The position numbers were made by a program, and so were the translations under genes. The notes under the pieces were generated by a model. The model saw only the letters and a program-made list of their open reading frames with translations, was not told the DNA's origin and made no database searches. From CAYUVH01 sp964448135 (lineage in GTDB: Bacteria > Verrucomicrobiota > Verrucomicrobiia > Limisphaerales > UBA8199), in the NCBI GenBank assembly GCA_964448135.1, contig CAYUVH010000053.1, forward strand, positions 4,986 to 68,985: a stretch of 64,000 nucleotides of DNA, given 5' to 3'. Shown piece by piece: positions 1 through 10,300 of this stretch. How positions within the stretch are numbered: the stretch's first letter is position 1; the number at the start of each line of letters is the position of its first letter.

Positions 1-13
1 CCCTTTTATTCTC

Positions 14-2740
14 ATGAGATTTAAAGCCATCCCAACGCTCGTGGTAATCCTGAGTGCCGTCGTGAGCCACGGGCAGCAGATCATTGGGGACAACTATAAT
101 GTCACTCCCAACGGGACCGGCTTTGCGCTCAGTACCGGGGTGAATGCGGGAATCAATCCCCCCACCACCACGCGCCTGACCGGCACGGCGGCGGCGAACC
201 TGCGATACATCGCGACGGCGACCACGAAGTCGAACAGCGCCTACAGCATCTCGGGCAACAAGCTGCGGGTGACCACGGCGGCGAATCCGGGGCGGTTCTC
301 GCTCTCATCCAACGGGACGACGGCTTTCAATTTTGCACCCGCGCTCGGCTCGACCAATGCGACACCCGCCAATCCCGTGACTTACGACATCAATATCAGC
401 ATGGCGAACGGTGATGCGGACATCCAACGGTGTTCATTCGCGATTGCCATCGCCGAAGGCGATGCCACGACGTGGGATTTTGGCCTGCAGATTTTCCGCA
501 CGGTGGATGAAGACAACTTCTATACGATCGCCAAGCGGATTCACACACGCGCCTCGGGTCAGGCGGCGAGCCTGAACATGTTCATCACGAACACGGTGCC
601 CGGGACCTACGGAACCGAGCTGACTTTTTTGATGCGGGTGACGGATGCGGGTTCCGAAACGAGCACCTATAATTCGCGTATCCAGCTCTCGATGGACGGA
701 GGTTACACCTGGTTTTACGACACGGACACGGACGCCGACCTGCCCCTGGGATGGCGGTTCAACGGCGCGGGTCGTTACATCCTATGGGATGTGGCGCCGG
801 ACGCGGGCACGGTCACTTACGATAATTTTTCGATCACCCCGATGCCGCTTTCCGGCAAGCTTATGTCGCCGGCGGACAATGCGAGCAACATCGGCGCCGC
901 GCCGAAACTGAATGTGTTGGTGTCGAATAGCGCGGCCGGCCCCGTGAGCGTGACGTATTTCGGGCACGAGGCGGGCAAGCCGTACCCGGGACCGGACTTC
1001 CTGATTCCGGTGCTGCCGGACACGCAGAATTACGCGCGCGAAGCCGCGGGCGACGGGGACGCGAACCGCTATATGTGGTACGCGCAGACGGATTGGATTC
1101 TTACCAATCGAGTTCGCGCGAACATCGCTTATGTCGCCCAGCTCGGCGATATCGTACAGAACGGCGACGGCAGCGAGAGTGAATGGAACATTGCGACCAA
1201 TGCGATGTGGCGGCTGGAAAATCCGAATCGCGCGCTGCTGCGCGAGGGCGTGCCTTATGGCTGCTGTGTGGGGAATCACGATCAGGATCCGAATGGCGAT
1301 CCGGATGGAACCACGACACATTACAATAATTACTTCGGTTCGGCGCACTATGCGGGGAAGTCTTATTACGGCGGACATTACAGCTCGAATGGTGACAGCT
1401 TTTACGACCTCTTCAGTGTGGGCGGGCTGGATTTCATTGTGATTTCGTTCGAGTTTGGCCGCTACGGTTCGGGGGTATTGGATTGGGCGACGGGCCTGCT
1501 GGACACCTATCCGAACCGGCGCGCGATCGTGATCACGCACTACATCGGCAGCGATTCCACTCCCAGTAATTTGAGCAACCAGGGCGATGCGATTTATGCG
1601 GCGCTAAAGGGGTATCCGAATTTCTTTTTGATGATGGGCGGCCACGTTTTCAATGGTGGCGGCGAAGGGTCGCGCTCGGACACGTTTGGCGGCCATACCG
1701 TGCGGACGCTGGTTTCGGATTACCAGGGTCGCTTTAACGGCGGCAACGGGTTGATGCGTTTGATGTATTTCTCGCCGAGCAACAACATCGTCAACGTGAA
1801 GACCTTCTCGCCCTACACCGGGGTGTACGAGACGGATTCCGACAGCCAGTTTTCGTTTTCCTACAACATGCAGCCGAACGGCGGCGGCACGCCCGGCACG
1901 GCCTACGTTGCGCTGGGCACCAACAGCGGTGTGCTGCCCAATACGCAGAGTTCGTTCACCTGGGGCGGCCGTGCGGCGAGCAAGACGTACGAATGGTATG
2001 CGCAGGTCACCGATGCATCCGGCAATACCTTCATCACCGCGCCCCGCAAATTCAACACCGGCGTGAATGGCGCGCCCATTGCGAGCAATGTCACGATCAA
2101 CGTCACGGGGGATCGTCCGACCCAGCTCACCCTACCAGCTTCCGATCCCAACGGCGACGGGCTCACTTATCAAACGAACAACGCGCCCCTCCGGGGCATC
2201 ACTTATGGTTTCAATTCCGGCAACGGGGTGATCACGTATCTGCCGGCCTACGGTTATCGCGGACTGGATCGCGTCAATTTTCAGGTGAACGATACGGTGG
2301 CCAACAGCGGCGTGGGACAGGTTAATTTCAACGTCGTCGCGCCGGCGGATTCGAACACCAACGGCCTGCCTGATGCGTGGGAGGCCAGTTACGGGGTAAC
2401 GGATCCGAACGGCGACGCCGATGGCGACGGCCAAAGCAATCTCGCGGAGTACCAAGCCAATACCAATCCCACCAACGCGGCGTCGAGCCTGCGGATTCTC
2501 AGCACCGGGTTTGATATCAGCCACAACTTCACGTTCTCGTGGGCATCGGTGGGCGGAACGCGGTATCGGGTCCAATACGCGAATTCCGTATCGAACGCGG
2601 TCTTTACCGACGTGGTGCGTTCGATCGATGCGGAAATGGACATGAGCCCGTTTGGGGCGGCCTCGACGCAAACTTACACCGACACCCTGAACGGACCGAC
2701 CAACGTCAGCCGCTTTTACCGCGTCAAAGTTTCTCCCTAA
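14..2740 (+). CDS. Secreted calcineurin-like metallophosphoesterase with shared N-terminal module
   Basis: The 908-residue protein starts with a signal peptide (about residues 1-20). Residues ~22-280 are a beta-rich module also present in the proteins starting at 2747, 11190, 14244 and 16891 (key words GINPPTT, WDFGLQI, RVTDAGSE, YDNFS). Residues ~310-560 form a calcineurin-like phosphoesterase with the metal-site motifs LPDTQNY, GDIVQNGD, GNHD, THYIG and GGHVFNGG, so a two-metal phosphomonoesterase or phosphodiesterase is likely. Residues ~685-775 look like an Ig/cadherin-type beta domain. Residues ~780-830 carry a Ca-binding-like DPNGDADGDG stretch, followed by a ~70-residue C-terminal tail ending FYRVKVSP. 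The substrate is unknown. Only 6 bases separate it from the next gene, so the two are probably cotranscribed. The upstream promoter lies outside the window. Confidence 0.85.
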   Translation: MRFKAIPTLVVILSAVVSHGQQIIGDNYNVTPNGTGFALSTGVNAGINPPTTTRLTGTAAANLRYIATATTKSNSAYSISGNKLRVTTAANPGRFSLSSNGTTAFNFAPALGSTNATPANPVTYDINISMANGDADIQRCSFAIAIAEGDATTWDFGLQIFRTVDEDNFYTIAKRIHTRASGQAASLNMFITNTVPGTYGTELTFLMRVTDAGSETSTYNSRIQLSMDGGYTWFYDTDTDADLPLGWRFNGAGRYILWDVAPDAGTVTYDNFSITPMPLSGKLMSPADNASNIGAAPKLNVLVSNSAAGPVSVTYFGHEAGKPYPGPDFLIPVLPDTQNYAREAAGDGDANRYMWYAQTDWILTNRVRANIAYVAQLGDIVQNGDGSESEWNIATNAMWRLENPNRALLREGVPYGCCVGNHDQDPNGDPDGTTTHYNNYFGSAHYAGKSYYGGHYSSNGDSFYDLFSVGGLDFIVISFEFGRYGSGVLDWATGLLDTYPNRRAIVITHYIGSDSTPSNLSNQGDAIYAALKGYPNFFLMMGGHVFNGGGEGSRSDTFGGHTVRTLVSDYQGRFNGGNGLMRLMYFSPSNNIVNVKTFSPYTGVYETDSDSQFSFSYNMQPNGGGTPGTAYVALGTNSGVLPNTQSSFTWGGRAASKTYEWYAQVTDASGNTFITAPRKFNTGVNGAPIASNVTINVTGDRPTQLTLPASDPNGDGLTYQTNNAPLRGITYGFNSGNGVITYLPAYGYRGLDRVNFQVNDTVANSGVGQVNFNVVAPADSNTNGLPDAWEASYGVTDPNGDADGDGQSNLAEYQANTNPTNAASSLRILSTGFDISHNFTFSWASVGGTRYRVQYANSVSNAVFTDVVRSIDAEMDMSPFGAASTQTYTDTLNGPTNVSRFYRVKVSP

Positions 2741-2746
2741 CGCGGC

Positions 2747-5173
2747 ATGAAGTTCACGCGTCAGGCAATCTTGATCGCGCTGTCGGCGGTGGCGATATTG
2801 CGCGTCAGCCCGGCAGTGGGCGCGAATATCGTAGTCGACAACTACAACGTGACGGGCAGCGGCACGGGCTTTGCCGTGGGAAGCGGGATCAATACCGGCA
2901 TCAATCCACCCACGACCCGGCTGGGCGGTTCGGCAGCGTCGGGGTTGCGTTACATCAATACGGGCACCAAAACCAACACCGCCTACAGCATCACGGGCAG
3001 CAGGCTCCAAGTTGCCTCGGCCCCGAATCCCGGGCGGTTTGTGCTTTCAGCCGACGGGAGCAACTCCTTCGATTTCTCCACCGCATTGGGCACGGGCGCG
3101 GCGACGCCCGCCAGCCCGGTCGTGTATGACCTCGCCATCAAGATGAACAATAATTCCAGTGGCGCGCAGCGATTTTCGTTCGCGATCAGCACGGCGGAAG
3201 GCGATGCGACCACTTGGGATTTTGGGGTTCAGCTCTATCGAGCTTCCGCCAGCGATGACTTTTACACGGTCGGCAAACGCATAGACACGGGTTCATCCGG
3301 CTTGGCGAGTGATCTGAACGCGGCCATCACCGCGCTCACCGGAAACACCTACGGCATGGATATCAATATCCTGATCCGCGTGACGGATGCCGGAGCGGAA
3401 ACGAGTGGATTCAATTCGCGCGTGCGCTTATCGCTCAACGGGGGCAATTCCTGGATTTACGACACTGATACGGACGCGAGTCTGCCGAACGGCTGGCGGT
3501 TCAACGGGCCGGGACGGCACATCATGTGGGACATCGCGCCGGACGCGGGTCCCGTGAACTACGAAAGCTTTTCATTGAAACTCAATCCCTCCACGAACAA
3601 CGCGAACACGACGGGTGTCTTTCGCGCGATGTCCTACAACATCCATTCGGCAGTCGGCCCGGATAACAAGGTCAACACCCAGCGCATCGCGGATTTCATT
3701 CTCGCGAGTAACGTGGACATTCTGTGCCTGAATGAAGTCGCCCGGTTCATGCCGCGCGCGGACGGCCGGGACACCATCGGCGAACTCGCAATTGAGACCG
3801 GCATGACCTACGTGTTCAGCAACAACGACACGTCGCTGACCGGTAATGACCAGTTCGGCAACGCCATTTTATCACGGTTCCCCGTGTTGGTCCGCGATCA
3901 CCGGCTGCTGCCGAATATCGGTGCCAACGAGCAACGGGGCTGGCTGAAGGTGATCGTGGAGGTCAACGGCAAGTTCGTTTCGTTCTGGACCAGCCATTTG
4001 GATTTTCACGCGGACGACACGGAGCGGCTGATGTGCGTGACGAATTTCAACACGTGGGTCGCGGACGAAGACCTGCCCGTGATCTTCGGCGGCGACTTCA
4101 ACACGACGCCGGACAAGGTGACGCATGACGTCATGGAGCAGAAATGGGAGGACATCTGGTTGCTGGCCGGCAGCGGGCTCGGACGCACCTCCCCCTGCCC
4201 TCCGCCGCTGTCGACGCGGATTGACTACCTCTGGCGGCCGAAGGGCAACAACATGTATCCGACCAATCCATTTGTGGGGTACGACGTCGAAGCCTCCGAT
4301 CATTATCCGGTCGTTTCGGATTTCGTGTTGAATACGAACCGCGCGAACGCCTTTTATTTCCCACTCGACCAGGGCAGCGGCACCAAGGTGCTGGATTCAG
4401 CCAGCGGTCTGTCCGGGAAATTCGGAGCCAATGCGCCCGCCTGGAGCACCAATTCACCGACCGGAGCATCCAGCGACTACTCGCTCTTCTTTGATGGCAC
4501 CAAAACCCTGACCATCAACGACACGAACCAGATCATCACGACCAACTCCTTGAATGATAATTACACACTTCAAGCGTGGGTGAAGGTGGCGGTCAACTAC
4601 GCCCCGCCCGCGCGCGCGATTCTTTTCCAATACGAGCGTCGCCCCGGTTTTTCAATTTCGATCAACACAAACCGCACTCTGCACACCACCGCCTTCAAGA
4701 TCAAAGACATCCCCTCCACCGCAGCCCTGCCGAACGACGGTAAATGGCATCATGTCGCCGTCGTCCACACCGACGGTGCGAACACGAAGTTTTACATAGA
4801 TGCGGTCCTCGCCGCGACGGTGAGCTATACCAGCGGCGCGGGTTTCCGCACCAGCACCGCGCTCACCCTGGGCTCGGACGCCGACGGCGCGAATCCCTTC
4901 ACCGGCTACCTCGATCGGGTGCGCTTTGACAACCAGGCGCTGACGCCCGAGCAATTCGATTTTCCAGCCGTACCGAATGTGGGAATGCGGGCCAATGGCA
5001 ACAACTTCACGGTCTACTGGGTTTCCGCAGTGACCAATTACGCGCTCCAGGCGAACACCTCGCTGGGCACCGCTGGTTGGGCGAATGTCGCCGCGCAATT
5101 GGTGAATGGGGAGTATCAGGCAAACGTCACGCCGACAAATGTCGCGCGATTCTTCCGCTTGAGAAGGCCGTAG
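2747..5173 (+). CDS. Secreted endonuclease/exonuclease/phosphatase-family protein with LamG domain and shared N-terminal module
   Basis: The protein has 808 residues and a signal peptide ending near AVGA (residue ~26). Residues ~27-280 are the same module as in the preceding gene. Residues ~290-527 are an endonuclease/exonuclease/phosphatase fold, with MSYNIHS, the metal-binding Glu in LCLNEVA, TSHLDFH, GGDFNTTP and the terminal SDHYPV motif. This family cleaves phosphodiesters or phosphomonoesters with a divalent metal. Residues ~530-750 form a LamG/concanavalin-like domain (LQAWVKV, KWHHVAVVH). The C-terminal tail ends ARFFRLRRP. The pairing with the adjacent phosphoesterase suggests phosphate or nucleotide scavenging outside the cell; this is inference. 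Confidence 0.85.
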   Translation: MKFTRQAILIALSAVAILRVSPAVGANIVVDNYNVTGSGTGFAVGSGINTGINPPTTRLGGSAASGLRYINTGTKTNTAYSITGSRLQVASAPNPGRFVLSADGSNSFDFSTALGTGAATPASPVVYDLAIKMNNNSSGAQRFSFAISTAEGDATTWDFGVQLYRASASDDFYTVGKRIDTGSSGLASDLNAAITALTGNTYGMDINILIRVTDAGAETSGFNSRVRLSLNGGNSWIYDTDTDASLPNGWRFNGPGRHIMWDIAPDAGPVNYESFSLKLNPSTNNANTTGVFRAMSYNIHSAVGPDNKVNTQRIADFILASNVDILCLNEVARFMPRADGRDTIGELAIETGMTYVFSNNDTSLTGNDQFGNAILSRFPVLVRDHRLLPNIGANEQRGWLKVIVEVNGKFVSFWTSHLDFHADDTERLMCVTNFNTWVADEDLPVIFGGDFNTTPDKVTHDVMEQKWEDIWLLAGSGLGRTSPCPPPLSTRIDYLWRPKGNNMYPTNPFVGYDVEASDHYPVVSDFVLNTNRANAFYFPLDQGSGTKVLDSASGLSGKFGANAPAWSTNSPTGASSDYSLFFDGTKTLTINDTNQIITTNSLNDNYTLQAWVKVAVNYAPPARAILFQYERRPGFSISINTNRTLHTTAFKIKDIPSTAALPNDGKWHHVAVVHTDGANTKFYIDAVLAATVSYTSGAGFRTSTALTLGSDADGANPFTGYLDRVRFDNQALTPEQFDFPAVPNVGMRANGNNFTVYWVSAVTNYALQANTSLGTAGWANVAAQLVNGEYQANVTPTNVARFFRLRRP

Positions 5174-5179
5174 TGGGAA

Positions 5180-5231
5180 AATGACGAAGCACGAATGTCG
5201 AATGTCGAAGGAAGTCCGAAGCCCGAATGAC
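5180..5231. repeat. Dispersed GACGAAGCACGAATG-type repeat, copy 1
   Basis: This short element lies between the phosphoesterase gene and the GH43 gene. It contains stacked CGAATG/CCGAA units. Its first 22 bases are identical to 48096-48117, where a longer inverted-repeat version occurs. It can be read as codons (MTKHECR), which falsely extends the downstream reading frame. Confidence 0.7.
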
Positions 5232-5324
5232 CAAAAGCATGTTCATACCCCTGCGTGGGCAAGTCACCATTTGAAACCGGACAACCTGCTGGACGCCCAG
5301 GAGCGATTCATACAATTTGGGCAA

Positions 5325-6410
5325 ATGTTAAAATCCAATCCCTTCTGGATCGGTTTGCGTCTGCTGGTGGGAATCCTTTCCGTAATCGGAGTCGCTGTTT
5401 TATTCAGCGCCTGTTCCAGCACGCATCATTCTCCGGTGAACTCCGGGCGTACTTACCAAAATCCGGTTTATGCCGGCGACATGCCCGATCCTTCGGTGCG
5501 GCGGTTGGGAAAATCTTACTATGCCGTCGGGACGACCGGCAAAAACCGTTTGCCGGACGGTCGCATCTTCCGCCTATTGCGCTCGGACAACCTGGTGGAT
5601 TGGCAGCCGCTCGGCGGCGCGCTGATTCCGCCCTCAGACGACACTCGCTACCAATATTGGGCACCGGAGTTGACGGAGAACAACGGTACCTTCTACCTGT
5701 ATTACTGCATGGGCGGCGTACAGGATGAGCATTTCGTGTTGCGCGTCGCCACGAGCAACAAACCCGAAGGCCCCTACAAAGACACCGGTCACATCCTCGT
5801 GGACGGCGGCACCAATCGTTTCACGATTGATCCGTTCCCCTTCCGCGACAGCAACGGCCAATGGTACCTGTATTACGCGTGCAATTTCCCATTTGAGAGC
5901 GACGGTGCGCACGCGGGCACGGGCATCGTCGTGGATCGGCTGATCGACATGACCAAACTGGCCGGCGATCGGCATGTGGTCGTACGCGCAAAACACGATT
6001 GGACCCTCTACGAAGCAAACCGCCGGATGGACGTTTACAACGGCACCTTCAATTGGCACACCATCGAAGGTCCCTGCGTGCTCAAACACGACGGAAAGAT
6101 CTATTGTATTTACAGCGGCGCGAACTGGCAGACGCCCCGCTACGGCCTGGACGTGGTGAGCGCCGACGCTCCGTTCGGTCCATATTCGGGGGCGGGCGAT
6201 TCGGCCAAGGTGCTCCACGGAATCCCGGGAGAAGTGCGCGGTCCGGGCCACAATTCCGTCGTTACCGGTCCGGATGGCCGCACGCAGTACATTCTCTACC
6301 ACGCCTGGGACAAGGGTATGCGAAACCGGCAGCTTTGCGTGGACAAATTGGAGTGGACGTCAGAAGGACCGCGCTGCACGCCGACCGTAACGCCGCAGCC
6401 CGTACCATGA
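5325..6410 (+). CDS. Glycoside hydrolase family 43 lipoprotein
   Basis: The protein has 361 residues from the ATG at 5325. The frame is open further upstream, but that part translates a dispersed repeat and no signal peptide, so the later start is chosen. A hydrophobic segment at residues ~9-28 ends in FSAC, a lipobox-like site with an unusual Phe at -3, suggesting an outer-membrane or periplasmic lipoprotein. The five-bladed GH43 propeller is indicated by YQNPVYAGDMPDPS (probable base D55), TIDPFPF (pKa-modulating Asp) and IEGP (general acid Glu). GH43 members are mostly arabinanases, xylosidases or galactosidases; the exact substrate cannot be read here. The stop overlaps the next start as ATGA. 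Confidence 0.85.
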   Translation: MLKSNPFWIGLRLLVGILSVIGVAVLFSACSSTHHSPVNSGRTYQNPVYAGDMPDPSVRRLGKSYYAVGTTGKNRLPDGRIFRLLRSDNLVDWQPLGGALIPPSDDTRYQYWAPELTENNGTFYLYYCMGGVQDEHFVLRVATSNKPEGPYKDTGHILVDGGTNRFTIDPFPFRDSNGQWYLYYACNFPFESDGAHAGTGIVVDRLIDMTKLAGDRHVVVRAKHDWTLYEANRRMDVYNGTFNWHTIEGPCVLKHDGKIYCIYSGANWQTPRYGLDVVSADAPFGPYSGAGDSAKVLHGIPGEVRGPGHNSVVTGPDGRTQYILYHAWDKGMRNRQLCVDKLEWTSEGPRCTPTVTPQPVP

Positions 6411-7378
6411 AATTCTTTGCCGCCGTCGTAGGAATTCTCGGATTGCTCATTCTGCCGGCCCGCGCATGGAACAACGTAGGCCATCGCACCGTGGCGGAAC
6501 TCGCGTGGCGACAACTCACTCCCACCCAGCGCCAGGCAGCCTCGGAGTTGCTGCGGCAACATCCGCACTACAAGGAATTCCTGGCGGCCGATATTTCCAA
6601 AGGCGCAGGGAAGGACGAATGGGTCTTTCTGACCGCAGCCGTCTGGCCGGACTGGGTGCGCCCGGCGAAGAAAGGTCAGCCGCACAAACCGGAATCAGTG
6701 ACCAAATACGATCTCTATCCGCACGCCATTGGCTACCCATTTCTCGGCCCCGGTGAAACCGATCGCGAGTTGTTGGAGAAATTCCACATTTCCAAGCCCA
6801 ACGCGGAAATGGTGCTTTCGAACTGCGTTGCCACGCTCAGGAACCCCAAGGCGAGCGCCCATGACCGGGCGGTGAGCCTCTGCTGGGTGCTGCATCTGTA
6901 CGGCGATTTGCATCAACCCCTCCATGCGGCCAGTCGCGTTTCGCGGGCGCATCCGCACGGAGAAGGATTGGGCGGTGGCGACATTGTTCTGAACGGCCAG
7001 GGCAACGAGACCGACCTGCATTCCTTTTGGGACCGGCTGCCGGGCGTGGATCCGGAATATTCCACCATCAAATCGCTCGCGGACAGCCTTCAAAGCGATG
7101 CGGAACTCAAGCCCGAGAAACTCGCCGAGCTGCGCGAACACACTTCCATCCCAGCATGGGTCCAGGACAGTTATCACCTGGCGGTAAATTTTGCCTACGC
7201 TCCCAACCACGTTCGGTACGTGCGCGAAGAAACGCTCAAGGAAAAGAAGACTCCCGACGTGGTGATCCCGAAGGTCAGCGACGAATACGTGGCGGGTGCG
7301 CACAAAATCGCGCGCCGCCAACTCGTGCTGGCCTCCCAGCGGCTCCTGATCGTTTTGCGGCAAGTCTGGCAGAACTAG
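6407..7378 (+). CDS. Secreted S1/P1-type nuclease
   Basis: The 323-residue protein starts at the ATG that overlaps the GH43 stop (ATGA), so translation is probably coupled. The signal peptide ends LPARA, leaving a mature N-terminus WNNVGHRTVAE. In this family the N-terminal Trp and the following His are zinc ligands. Further motifs are DEWVFLTAAVWPDWVR, HAIGYPF, LHLYGDLHQPLH, GGGDI and DLHSFWD. Family members use three zinc ions to cut single-stranded DNA or RNA and have 3'-nucleotidase activity. With the two upstream phosphoesterases it would support breakdown of external nucleic acids. Confidence 0.9.
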   Translation: MKFFAAVVGILGLLILPARAWNNVGHRTVAELAWRQLTPTQRQAASELLRQHPHYKEFLAADISKGAGKDEWVFLTAAVWPDWVRPAKKGQPHKPESVTKYDLYPHAIGYPFLGPGETDRELLEKFHISKPNAEMVLSNCVATLRNPKASAHDRAVSLCWVLHLYGDLHQPLHAASRVSRAHPHGEGLGGGDIVLNGQGNETDLHSFWDRLPGVDPEYSTIKSLADSLQSDAELKPEKLAELREHTSIPAWVQDSYHLAVNFAYAPNHVRYVREETLKEKKTPDVVIPKVSDEYVAGAHKIARRQLVLASQRLLIVLRQVWQN

Positions 7379-7398
7379 CGGCTGGCGCGGAAGGCCTG

Positions 7399-10300
7399 AT
7401 GGACGCCATGCCGAAACGTCGCTACAATAGCCTTGTGAAGTTCGGCTGCCTAATTGTGGTGCTGGGGATGGCGTTGAGCGCCGTGTCCAGCCGCGGAGCC
7501 GAGGTCGCGGATCCGGAATCAACCCCACCCGGGCCGCAGCGCGAGGAGGCCGATTCCAATACTGAATTCATCGTCAACACCTGGAAATCCGGCGATGGCC
7601 TGCCGGCCAACGAAATCCAAAGCCTCGCGGAAACCGCGGACGGTTTTCTATGGCTGGGCACCCACCAAGGGGTGGTAAGGTTCGACGGGCTGCACTTCAA
7701 GTCCTTTTACACCGCCCCGACCGGCGCGCGTTACGGAACGCGCGTGGACCCTTTGGCAGCGGATGCGCGCGGCCGGCTTTGGTTTGCGCCGGACGAGATC
7801 GGATTGGTCTACCTGCACGGCGATACCTTCACTGAGGTGCAAACCAACGAAGCCATACTGAAGACGCGGGTGGAGGGATTGTGCAGCGACGGCACCAACT
7901 GGATGATGTGGTCGGACGCCAACGGAGGCTTGGGGCGAGTCTCCCTGGAGGACCCCGCGAAAGCCGAAGCAATCAAAGGCGGCGGCGCGGCGGGCAGCTC
8001 ACGGTGGCTGCGCGATGTTGAAGGCAGGCTCTGGCTGGTGAACCTGCGCAATCTCAAACTGTTTCAGGACGGCGCTTTTCGCGAACTTCCCCTGCCGGGA
8101 ACCGCCTCGCTCGTAGCCACGCCCCGGCGGGACGGCGGCCTGTGGATCGCGCGCGAAGCCCGGTTGCGGTACATCACCGCGGATGGCAAGCAACGCGAGG
8201 TGGCGACTTTTCCCTGGCGGGGCCAAAGCCGGGTTCATTGCATGCTGGAGGACCGCCAGCACCGTCTCTGGATCGGCACCGTCGGGCAGGGTCTATACTG
8301 CTATGCGGGCGGAGAATTCAAACAGGTCGTTCCCACGGCCAGCAGCATCAATTGCCTCTTCGAGGACAGTGACGATAATCTCTGGGTCGGCACGCGCGGC
8401 GCGGGATTGTTGCGGCTCCGCCAGCGGCGGTTTTTTGTGCGCGACCTCAACAGCGGGCTACAGAATGAATTCGTGCGCAGCCTGTGTCAGGACTCCGACG
8501 GCCGGGTTTGGATTCTCTCGGCGGAAGCCGGCCTCGGCTGGTGGGTCAACGGCGCGTGGCACCAATTGGGAGAAGCGGATGGCTGGCCGGCGTATGACTC
8601 AATGTGCGTGCTGCCGGCCAAGGCCGGCGGAGTGTGGATCTCAACCGCCCGACGCGGGTTGTGGCGATGGAAGAACGGCCGCTTTTGGCGGCATGCAGCA
8701 GGCGCCAAGCCGATGCGGGAGCCCGCGATGGATATGCTGGAAGATCGGCGCGGCCGATTATGGATGGTCACCGACAACACCGGGGTTTACTGCCTCGAAG
8801 GCAACACCCTCACCTCATATTCGACCGCGGAAGGCCTGCCCAGCGGGCTCATCCGCCGTCTGATCGAGGATGAATCGGGCACGCTGTGGTGCGGCGATTG
8901 GGAAGGCGGCATCGCGCGCTTACGCGGCGACCGCTGGGAGATCGTCCGCAAGCCCAGCGGCCACGCGGATGCGGTGCGCTGCATGGTGGCCGACCAGGGA
9001 GTAATTTGGATCGGGACCAGCGCCGACGGCTTGTTGCGATTGAAAGACGGCGAGACCGCCCGCGTCTCGATCGAGCAAGGCGGACCGGACCCGAGCATCC
9101 GGCAGTTGCTCCTCGACGGCAAAGGCTCTCTGTGGGGCGGCACGGCGCACCGGCTCTTTCGCATTCCCCTGGCGCAATTGAACGCCGTGATGGATGGGCG
9201 GGCAACGCGGGTTGAATCGGTCACATATGGCAGGAGCGACGGCATGCCCGACGTCTCGTTTGCCTCGTGGTGCGATCCCCGGTCGTGGCGCACGAAGGAG
9301 GATGAATTGTGGTTCGCCACGGCGAATGGAGCACTGAGTTTCAATCCCGGGGATTTGCCCGAAAGCAAACCACCCCAGGTCGTGCTAGAACAAACGCTTT
9401 TGGACGGCAAACCGATCGGCCCGGAAACCCTGCGTCCTGGCGCGGGGCGCCTGGAATTTCGTTTCACTGCACCATGCCTGACGGCGCCCGAGCGCATCCG
9501 TTTCCGCTACCAACTCAGCGGCGTGGATCAGGACTGGGTCGACGGCGACACCAGCCGGACGGCCACCTATGCCAGCGTCCCGGCGGGCGACCACGTTTTC
9601 AAGGTGGTGGCCTCGAGTCCCGAAGGGGCATGGGGAACTCATCCGGCGACCGTTGAACTTTCGGTTCATCCTTATTTCTGGCAGACGAGCTGGTTTCTCG
9701 CCGGGGTCACCGCCGCAATCGTCGGTGGAGGAGTCTGGGGAGTGCGCCTGGCCACGGTGCGACGGTTGCGCCGCCGACTCGACGAGATGCGCCGCCAGAA
9801 TGCCATGGACCGCGAGCGCACGCGCATCGCCCAGGACATCCACGACGAACTTGGCGCCAGCCTGACGCGCATCGGCCTCCTGGCCGACATGGGCGGCCGC
9901 CACAAAACGGACCCGGCGGCGGTCAGTCGTGATCTGGTACAAATTTCACGCACCGCGCGTGAGAGTGTGGCCTCCATGGACGCCATCGTATGGGCGTTGA
10001 ATCCCCGGAATGATTCGCTCGATCACTTCGCCAATTACGTCGCGCAGTATACGCGGGAATTTTTCCTGCCGACCGAATTGCGCATTCGTTTGGATTTGCC
10101 GGCAAATCTGCCGTCCCAATCGCTGCCGGCGGAAACGCGGCATGAGTTGTTTCTGCTGGTCAAGGAATCCTTCAACAATATCGTGCGGCATGCCGGGGCC
10201 TCGGAAGTCCAGCTTTCGCTTGCGTGCCTGGAGCATGAACTGCGCCTCACCATTGCTGACAACGGGAAAGGCCTGCCCGCGCAAACCAACGGCAGCGGCA

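Noticed and set aside
782..1540. Long open frames on the strand opposite the phosphoesterase gene, and many similar ones elsewhere (for example 13923-15554, 16726-18528 and 28288-29487 on the - strand)
   Set aside because: They mirror G/C-rich codon positions of real genes, have Arg/His/Val-rich compositions with no domain or leader, and overlap well-supported genes fully.
5246..5262. ATACCCCTGCGTGGGCA as a third copy of the operator
   Set aside because: The spacer is 4 bases and the right arm does not match GGGTAT.
5181..5324. N-terminal extension of the GH43 frame (MTKHECR...)
   Set aside because: It is the translation of a dispersed repeat plus spacer; a proper lipoprotein leader begins at 5325.
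5999..6406. Upstream extension of the nuclease frame inside the GH43 gene
   Set aside because: The GH43 gene is clearly coding in another frame, and the nuclease leader begins at 6407.
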